From Candidatus Bathyarchaeota archaeon (GTDB lineage: Archaea > Thermoproteota > Bathyarchaeia > TCS64): a stretch of 10,056 nt of DNA. This document shows positions 5,089 to 10,056 of the stretch, in pieces. A program made the position numbers and the translations under genes. The number at the start of each line of letters is the position of its first letter. The stretch's first letter is position 1. Under the pieces are notes generated by a model, which was not told where the DNA came from, made no database searches, and was given only the letters and a program-made list of their open reading frames with translations. The stretch spans positions 1 to 10,056 of the forward strand of contig JAFGTA010000048.1 in the NCBI GenBank assembly GCA_016934355.1, written 5' to 3'.

Positions 5089-7593
5089 TTAACTCTTGTA
5101 GCTAGGTTTTATCTTAACTCTTCGTAGCAAGTTTGCGTTTGTCACAACTGTTATGCTGCTCATCGCCATGGCGGTCTCCGCTATCACGGGGTGCAGGAAC
5201 CCTAGCACCGCCAGCGGTATCGCCACAACGTTGTAGAAGAACGCCCAGAACAAGCCCATCCTGATCTTGTCGAAGGTCGCGTGGCTCAGGTTGATAGCCG
5301 TCACAAGCCCAGTCAAGTCGCCCCTCACCAGTATGATGTCACCAGACTCGATAGCAATATCCGTGCCCGTGCCGATGGCCACGCCCACGTTCGCCTGAGC
5401 CAGCGCAGGCGCGTCGTTGATGCCGTCCCCCACCATCGCCACCATCCCGTACTTCTCCTGAGCCTCCATAACCACCCGCACCTTCTCGTCTGGCATCACC
5501 TCGGCGTACACCTCACCGATCCCAACCCTAGCCGCGATCGCGTCAGCCGTAGCCCTGTTATCCCCAGTCAACATGATGGTCGCCAGCCCCATCGAACCCA
5601 GCTCACGCACAGCGTCCACCGAGTCATCCTTCAACGTGTCAGCCACAGCAAGCAAACCAGCCAGCGCGCCGTCCACTCCCACAGCCACCACGGTCTTAGC
5701 CTCCGCCTGAAGCCTCTCGAACTCAGCGTCCTGCTCAACGGTCATCCCGGCTGCTACTAGGCTCGGCTTACCCACCGAGACCAGTCTGCCGTCCACCGTC
5801 CCGGTGACGCCTTGCCCCTTCAACGCCTGGAAGCCCTCGGGCTGGGATAACTCGACGCGGCTCTCGACCGCCTTCTTCACCACCGCCCGGGCCAGCGGGT
5901 GCTCTGAGCCCTGTTCTAGGCTACCGGCGAGGAACAGCAGCCTCGTCTCCGTGTAGGCGGGGTCCGCCACCACGACATCGGTCACCTCGGGCTGCCCCTT
6001 GGTGATTGTCCCCGTCTTGTCGAGCACCACAGCCTTGACCTCCTTCATCGTCTGGATGGCCTCGCCCCGCCTGATCAGTATGCCGTTGCTCGCACCCATC
6101 CCGGTGCCCACCATCAACGCCGTAGGCGTAGCCAGCCCAAGGCTGCACGGGCACGCGATCACAAGCACCGAGATCATGGCAGAGATCGCCAGCATCACCT
6201 GAGGCAGCCCCGTGTCCACCCACGGGATGAAGCCGTCGCCCCACGCCAGCACCGCGTTGAACGGCCCCGGCACCGCCATCCAAGCCACAAGCGTCAACGC
6301 CGCGACAACGATGACAACCGGCACGAACACCGCGATAACGTCGTCCGCGAACTTCTGTATCGGCACCTTGGTGCCCTGAGCCTCCTCAACCATCTTGACG
6401 ATCTGAGCCAGGAACGTGTCCTTCCCTATGCGGCTCGCCTCGACGTGTAGCAGCCCCTCCTGGTTCACGGTCGCCCCGATGACCTCGTCGCCCACCCTCT
6501 TAGACACAGGCATCGACTCACCCGTCGCCATCGACTCGTCCACGCTGCTCTCACCAAACACCACGACGCCGTCTGTGGGCACCTTCTCCCCCGGCCTCAC
6601 GATCATCACGTCGCCCACGCTCAGCTGCTCCACAGGCACCTCAGTCTCCTCGCCGCCTACAAGCACCTTCGCCGACTTCGCCTCAAGCTTCAGCAGGCTC
6701 CTTATAGCCTGGCTGCTCTGCCCCTTAGCCAGCGCCTCGTAGAACCTGCCCGTCAGGTGGAAGCTCAGTATCATGGTGCTGCTCCCCGCGTAGTTGAACA
6801 GCGGCGACACGAAGCTCGCCGGCCCAGTCAGCCACGCGATGATGGTTCCCATTGCGATAAGCACATCCATGTTAGCCGAGCCGTGAGTCACAGAGGCATA
6901 CGCGCTCCTGATGGTGGGCCACCCTACCCAGAAGACGGCGGGGGCGCTGATGATGGTCACCCCAAGGTTGAATATGAAGTGGCTCGGCCACGCTATGCCG
7001 AAAACCATGTGTGGAATCATCCACAGTATGATCGGCCCCGTGAACACCCAGCTCAGCAGCATCCGCCGCCGCACCACGTCCAGGTTCTCCTGGTAGATGT
7101 CCACAGCCTCCTCCTCGGAGACGTCGTACCCCGCGTCCCGGACAGCCCCCCTGAGGTCCAGAATACTCACCTTCCCCGGGTCATACCTGACATGCGCCTT
7201 CTCCGTGGCGAGGTTCACAACCGCGTCCTCGACACCGTCCACCCGCTTCAACGCCCTCTCAACGGCAGCAACACACGCGGCACAAGTCATACCCACAATC
7301 TTAAGCGTGACCTCGCGGCTGGATTCAGCCTCGGACGGCAGCACCGGCTCGTACTCCAGCTCCCGGATGACATCCCCTATCTCCTCCAGGCTGATCTTAT
7401 CGGGGTCGTACTCCACCACAGCCTTCTCGGTTCCGTAGCTCACATCCGCCTTCCTGACGCCCTCCCTCTTGTACAACGTCTTCGAGATGCTGAGGGCGCA
7501 CGTAGCGCAGTGCATCCCCTTCACAGGGATCACCAAGGACCGGGTTTTGCCGTCACCGGTGGACTCGGGCTTATCTTCAGGTTGACCTGTCAC
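5089..7593 (-). CDS. copA: Cu(+)-exporting P1B-type ATPase (CopA)
   Basis: Membrane pump that uses ATP to export Cu(I). With the GTG start at 7593 the protein has 834 residues. It carries two N-terminal heavy-metal domains, GMHCATC (Cys29/Cys32) and GMTCAACV (Cys104/Cys107), and the usual TM helices. Actuator motif MATGES is at ~357-360, CPC in [15 protein letters not shown] at ~481-483, and the phosphorylation site DKTGTITKG at ~525. HP (GSEHPLARA), TGDN and [11 protein letters not shown] follow, then the last two helices with YN ([10 protein letters not shown]) and MAMSS. CPC plus YN plus MxxSS is the Cu(I)-type (1B-1) signature. The frame extends upstream to a GTG at 7626, but the TATA-like box at 7616-7623 lies inside that extension, so 7593, 26 bases downstream of it, is the likelier leaderless start. 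It is divergent from copZ, its probable metal donor. Confidence 0.95.
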   Translation of the reverse strand: MTGQPEDKPESTGDGKTRSLVIPVKGMHCATCALSISKTLYKREGVRKADVSYGTEKAVVEYDPDKISLEEIGDVIRELEYEPVLPSEAESSREVTLKIVGMTCAACVAAVERALKRVDGVEDAVVNLATEKAHVRYDPGKVSILDLRGAVRDAGYDVSEEEAVDIYQENLDVVRRRMLLSWVFTGPIILWMIPHMVFGIAWPSHFIFNLGVTIISAPAVFWVGWPTIRSAYASVTHGSANMDVLIAMGTIIAWLTGPASFVSPLFNYAGSSTMILSFHLTGRFYEALAKGQSSQAIRSLLKLEAKSAKVLVGGEETEVPVEQLSVGDVMIVRPGEKVPTDGVVVFGESSVDESMATGESMPVSKRVGDEVIGATVNQEGLLHVEASRIGKDTFLAQIVKMVEEAQGTKVPIQKFADDVIAVFVPVVIVVAALTLVAWMAVPGPFNAVLAWGDGFIPWVDTGLPQVMLAISAMISVLVIACPCSLGLATPTALMVGTGMGASNGILIRRGEAIQTMKEVKAVVLDKTGTITKGQPEVTDVVVADPAYTETRLLFLAGSLEQGSEHPLARAVVKKAVESRVELSQPEGFQALKGQGVTGTVDGRLVSVGKPSLVAAGMTVEQDAEFERLQAEAKTVVAVGVDGALAGLLAVADTLKDDSVDAVRELGSMGLATIMLTGDNRATADAIAARVGIGEVYAEVMPDEKVRVVMEAQEKYGMVAMVGDGINDAPALAQANVGVAIGTGTDIAIESGDIILVRGDLTGLVTAINLSHATFDKIRMGLFWAFFYNVVAIPLAVLGFLHPVIAETAMAMSSITVVTNANLLRRVKIKPSYKS

Positions 7594-7615
7594 AATCAAA
7601 GCAGAAACACGGCGC

Positions 7616-7623
7616 TTTAAAAA
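7616..7623 (-). promoter_or_regulatory. TATA-like box for copA
   Basis: TTTTTAAA on the minus strand, centred ~26 bases upstream of the GTG at 7593. This spacing is the reason for preferring 7593 over the GTG at 7626 as the copA start. Confidence 0.55.
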
Positions 7624-7630
7624 CACAGAG

Positions 7631-7644
7631 AACCAGCCATGGTT
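7631..7644. promoter_or_regulatory. Candidate operator dyad in the copA-copZ intergenic region
   Basis: AACCA-GCCA-TGGTT: perfect 5-base inverted arms with a 4-base spacer, lying between the two divergent TATA-like boxes and touching the copZ one. A regulator bound here could control both genes. The arms are short and no copper regulator gene is present in the window, so the role is inferred from position only. Confidence 0.35.
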
Positions 7645-7650
7645 TAATTA
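7643..7650 (+). promoter_or_regulatory. TATA-like box for copZ
   Basis: TTTAATTA centred ~29 bases upstream of the copZ ATG, giving a leaderless or nearly leaderless transcript. No Shine-Dalgarno motif precedes the ATG, which agrees with this. Confidence 0.5.
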
Positions 7651-7675
7651 CCGCCGCGCCACACGAGAACACGAA

Positions 7676-7891
7676 ATGACTCAGGTAGAGCTAAAAGTCA
7701 AGGGAATGACCTGCAGCCACTGCGAGATGAGGGTAAAGAAGGCCCTAGAGAAGGTCGAAGGCGTCGCGAGCGCCAAGGCGGACCACAAAGCCGGTAAGGC
7801 GTGGATCACACTCAAACCCGGCGCCAAAGTAGACAAGCAGAAGCTAGTCGACGCCGTCAACGCCACAGAGCTGTACGAGGCCCAAGCCTAG
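7676..7891 (+). CDS. copZ: Copper chaperone, heavy-metal-associated (HMA) domain protein
   Basis: A 71-aa single HMA domain, the normal length for CopZ-type chaperones, which bind Cu(I) in the cytosol and hand it to the N-terminal domains of the copper ATPase. The metal-binding loop is [14 protein letters not shown] near the N-terminus (Cys13 and Cys16), followed by the typical helix [10 protein letters not shown] and a second strand/helix repeat. Its beta-alpha-beta-beta-alpha-beta pattern matches the two HMA domains of the adjacent ATPase. The ATG at 7676 has a TATA-like box ~29 bases upstream and no ribosome binding site. It is divergent from copA, and its TAG stop overlaps the stop of the convergent response-regulator gene. 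A mercury-binding MerP-like role is possible from the sequence alone, but the neighbour points to copper. Confidence 0.9.
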   Translation: MTQVELKVKGMTCSHCEMRVKKALEKVEGVASAKADHKAGKAWITLKPGAKVDKQKLVDAVNATELYEAQA

Positions 7892-8934
7892 TTCTTCTTC
7901 AGCTGACTCGTGATAAGGGTCCTTAACTGGTCCCTTATCTCCTCCTGCATCTGCCGCGTGTTCACCAGCTGCTCCTCCATCTCCTGGTTCTTCTCCTCCC
8001 ACTGCTTCAGCTCGTCTGCGTTGTCCACGTGCTTCTGAAGCTCCTCCACGATGCTGGGGTTCACGGTGAACTCGAAGTTGTGCTTGTACCGGGACTCCTT
8101 CAGCGCGAACACCCTGGTACAATGGTTACACCTGTATGTGATCATGACCTCCTCGAACGCCTCGTTACAGCCGTCCAGGCACTTGAAAGGCCTCGACGGG
8201 TCGGCACCAGCCCCCACGTTCCGTACGAACACCTTACCCCCGCACCTGGGGCACACCGGCACCGTGGTCACGTTATCCGACTCACAGCGGGGGCACGACA
8301 CCTTGACGCCCACCGGTCTCTTGATGAGAATCTTGTTGAACGTAAGCAGCTGCATGATCTTGTCAAGGTTCTCCTGCGTCATGTCCAGGAGCCCCCTGTG
8401 GTCAGGCTCGTAGCCGTGATACGTCGAAGACGACGGCCGTAGCGACAAGTCCTCGGAGCCTATGAGCAGCTTCAGCAGCTCCCGGACCTCGGGTATTCGC
8501 AGTATGTTCCTGCGCTTCACCTTGTAGACCTGGTCGCTCGCCAGCTTCTCGTCGTAGTCGTCCACGTACTGGATTATCCTCTCTGGGAGGGTCTTGAAGT
8601 TCTCCTTCGACTTTATTATGAAGTCTACGGCGCCCATCTTCATGGCGTCTATCGCTACCTTCGGGTCCTTCTGCTGCGTCACCATTATGATGGGCACTAG
8701 CACCTCAAGCTCCTTGAGCTTCTCCAGGATGCTGAGCCCGGACATCTCCTCAAGGTTATAGTCCAGCATCAGGAGATCATAGTTCTTCTTCAGGAAGATG
8801 TTGAAGCACTCCTGAGCCGTCTGGACGTGGTCCAGCTGTATCGGCAGACCCGACTTGTCAATGAACCTCTGCAATATCTTGTAGTGGTTTGCGTTGTCCT
8901 CAACCATGAGTACACGGTACACTCTGCTACTCAC
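7888..8934 (-). CDS. Response regulator: receiver domain + cysteine-rich (zinc-ribbon-like, TackOD1-like?) output + coiled coil
   Basis: A 348-aa cytosolic signalling protein. Residues ~5-124 form a complete receiver: acidic pair E12/D13 in MVEDN, phospho-acceptor Asp58 in LLMLDYNL, Thr86 in IMVTQQ and Lys108 in FIIKSK. Residues ~140-210 are helical, possibly winged-helix-like. Residues ~212-292 hold eight cysteines in four pairs: C214/C217 (SCPRCES), C228/C231 (VCPRCGG), C252/C256 (KCLDGC) and C269/C272 (YRCNHC), enough for two metal sites. From ~295 to the end is a charged coiled coil ([19 protein letters not shown]). This layout resembles receiver proteins with the TackOD1 output domain of TACK archaea, but that is from memory. 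Start: GTG at 8934 with a strong Shine-Dalgarno 7 bases upstream. The histidine kinase gene lies 107 bases upstream on the same strand. Output may be DNA, RNA or protein binding. Confidence 0.85.
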   Translation of the reverse strand: MSSRVYRVLMVEDNANHYKILQRFIDKSGLPIQLDHVQTAQECFNIFLKKNYDLLMLDYNLEEMSGLSILEKLKELEVLVPIIMVTQQKDPKVAIDAMKMGAVDFIIKSKENFKTLPERIIQYVDDYDEKLASDQVYKVKRRNILRIPEVRELLKLLIGSEDLSLRPSSSTYHGYEPDHRGLLDMTQENLDKIMQLLTFNKILIKRPVGVKVSCPRCESDNVTTVPVCPRCGGKVFVRNVGAGADPSRPFKCLDGCNEAFEEVMITYRCNHCTRVFALKESRYKHNFEFTVNPSIVEELQKHVDNADELKQWEEKNQEMEEQLVNTRQMQEEIRDQLRTLITSQLKKN

Positions 8935-8941
8935 TGGGAAG

Positions 8942-8950
8942 CACCTCCTC
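8942..8950 (-). promoter_or_regulatory. Strong Shine-Dalgarno of the response-regulator gene
   Basis: GAGGAGGTG on the minus strand, seven bases before the GTG start. It can pair well with the conserved 3' end of 16S rRNA and fixes the start. It differs from the leaderless layout of the neighbouring genes and fits translation from a longer mRNA, either from the kinase promoter or from a TATA-like GCTTTTAG near 8988-8995. Confidence 0.7.
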
Positions 8951-8959
8951 TCGGCTCAT

Positions 8960-8969
8960 AGACGCGTCT
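8960..8969. repeat. 10-base perfect palindrome upstream of the response-regulator ribosome binding site
   Basis: AGACGCGTCT, ten bases from the Shine-Dalgarno and in the kinase-regulator gap. It may be a protein-binding site for autoregulation or chance. Confidence 0.25.
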
Positions 8970-9041
8970 CCAGACGGCGTAATCGACTAAAAGCATTATT
9001 CGCCTGCGTTCAGTAACACGGATACTCAACAGCCTTCTAGA

Positions 9042-10056
9042 TCACAGGGACTCGCTGAGCGCCTTAACATTGAAGTCATCTGCGCCCCTCGCGGCGAACC
9101 TCTCCACCAGGCTGTTCTTGGGCAACGTGAAGTAGAACGTCGAGCCGAACCCCTCCTTGCTCTCCACCCCGAGCTCGCCGCCCATGCACTCCACTACCTT
9201 CTTACAGATGCTGAGCCCCGCGCCCGTTCCCGGGTAATGCTTCTCCGTGGGCACCCGGCTGAACACCCTGAACAGCAGGTGCCTCTGGTCCTCGGGGATA
9301 CCTATACCGTTATCCGTCACCGAGAAGAAGTGCTGCTCACCCAGGTCCCTGTACCGTACCTCCACCCTGGGGGGCTTCGACTCGTTGAACTTCACCGCGT
9401 TGCCGACAAGGTTGCTTAGCAGTTGCTTCACCCACACCGCCTGAGCCGTCACCACGGGCAATTCATCCACCGTGACCACGGCGCGGCAAGCGTCGATCTG
9501 CCCCCGGAGATCCGCGAGCACCTCCTCCATCAAGCCATTCATGTCAAGCTCCTCGTACCCCGTGTTCTTCCTACCCACCCGGCTCAGCGTCAGCAGCCCG
9601 TCTATTAGGCTCACCATCCTGTTCGAGGCGTTGAGGACCCTGCTCAGGTAGTCCTGCCCCGCGTCGTCAAGCTGGTCCCCGTAGTCCTCCAGCAGGAAGC
9701 TGCTGAAGCTCTCTATCGTCATCAGCGGCGCCTTGAGGTCGTGGCTCACCACGTGGGTGAAGTCGTTGAGGTCCCTGTTGGTCTGCTCGAGCTCCTCGAG
9801 GCTCTCGTGCAGCTTGGTCTCGGTCTTTTTCCGCCACGTGATGTCGTTTACCGCGCTCACGACGAGCCGCACCTCGCCGCCCTTCGTTATGGGGCTCCAC
9901 GAGTGGCTCACCCACCTCTCCTCCCCGGAGCCCGAGACCACCCTGTACTCGTTGATGCTGCCCTTCTCGCCCTTCAGCGACTTGGCGTAGAACTCCCCAA
10001 GCCTGTCCAGATCATCCACGTGGACCAAGTCGCCCCACATGGAGCCACGCATCGCC
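9042..10056 (-). CDS. PAS-domain sensor histidine kinase (5' end outside window)
   Basis: The frame is open to the window edge; an ATG at 10052 falls inside a PAS domain, so the real start lies further upstream. Counting from that ATG, residues ~1-75 are the end of a PAS/PAC domain (LVHVDDLDRL, EYRVVSGSGEERWV, VNDITWRKKTE). A short coiled linker leads to the HisKA domain with the phosphorylated His104 in VVSHDLKAPL, then the ATPase domain: N box LLSNLVGNAVKFN, G1 DNGIGIP, F-box-like LFRVFSRV and G2 GTGAGLSICKKVV. Catalytic residues look intact. No membrane segment is visible in this part, so it may be a soluble sensor, but upstream domains are unknown. It should autophosphorylate and pass the phosphate to a receiver; the gene immediately downstream on the same strand is the obvious partner. 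The signal sensed is unknown. Confidence 0.9.
   Translation of the reverse strand, partial: AMRGSMWGDLVHVDDLDRLGEFYAKSLKGEKGSINEYRVVSGSGEERWVSHSWSPITKGGEVRLVVSAVNDITWRKKTETKLHESLEELEQTNRDLNDFTHVVSHDLKAPLMTIESFSSFLLEDYGDQLDDAGQDYLSRVLNASNRMVSLIDGLLTLSRVGRKNTGYEELDMNGLMEEVLADLRGQIDACRAVVTVDELPVVTAQAVWVKQLLSNLVGNAVKFNESKPPRVEVRYRDLGEQHFFSVTDNGIGIPEDQRHLLFRVFSRVPTEKHYPGTGAGLSICKKVVECMGGELGVESKEGFGSTFYFTLPKNSLVERFAARGADDFNVKALSESL

Noticed and set aside
5921..6283. A 120-codon glycine-rich minus-strand frame within copA.
   Set aside because: It is an out-of-frame shadow of the copA coding sequence, which carries the CPC and DKTG motifs in its own frame over the same bases.
7594..7626. An 11-codon N-terminal extension of copA from a GTG at 7626.
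   Set aside because: The likely TATA box lies inside it, the extension is not part of the HMA domain, and the GTG at 7593 has the right distance from that box.

Overview
The window looks archaeal. Several genes have an A/T-rich TATA-like box about 24-30 bases upstream of the start codon and almost no leader, which is how archaeal leaderless mRNAs are laid out. GTG starts are common, arginine is often AGG/AGA, and the protein set fits: an AbrB/PIN toxin-antitoxin pair, an archaeal-type copper ATPase with its chaperone, and a response regulator with a cysteine-rich output region resembling the TackOD1 type known from TACK archaea. A Thaumarchaeota/Bathyarchaeia-like lineage is my best guess. 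It rests on motif reading only, not on a search.

Layout. Bases 1-882 (+) hold the 3' part of a major facilitator transporter. Bases 883-1670 are poorly coding. They contain a short, very basic ORF (1137-1277, -) and a truncated second copy (931-1060, -) of an unknown gene that is intact at 3881-4177. A minus-strand block follows: a VapBC-like AbrB/PIN pair (1671-2335) with overlapping stop and start codons, a tRNA-dihydrouridine synthase (2422-3273), an unknown HTH protein (3316-3771) and the 98-aa unknown protein (3881-4177). Next is a visibly AT-richer stretch with a membrane-anchored staphylococcal-nuclease-like protein that has altered active-site residues (4355-4939, -).

The second half is a copper module and a two-component module. 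The Cu+-exporting P1B ATPase (5089-7593, -) and a CopZ-type chaperone (7676-7891, +) are divergently transcribed from an 82-base intergenic region carrying two TATA-like boxes and a small dyad between them. CopZ would carry Cu(I) to the N-terminal HMA domains of the ATPase for export. Convergent with copZ, and sharing a CTAG with it so that each stop codon lies in the other gene's end, is a receiver protein with eight cysteines and a C-terminal coiled coil (7888-8934, -). Upstream of it on the same strand is a PAS-histidine kinase (9042 to the window end, 5' part missing), the probable partner. Nothing in the sequence shows that this pair senses copper.

I did not find a complete, clearly new multi-gene system. 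The best leads are the unusual response regulator output region, the duplicated unknown family, the tiny basic ORF and the degenerate membrane nuclease-like protein.
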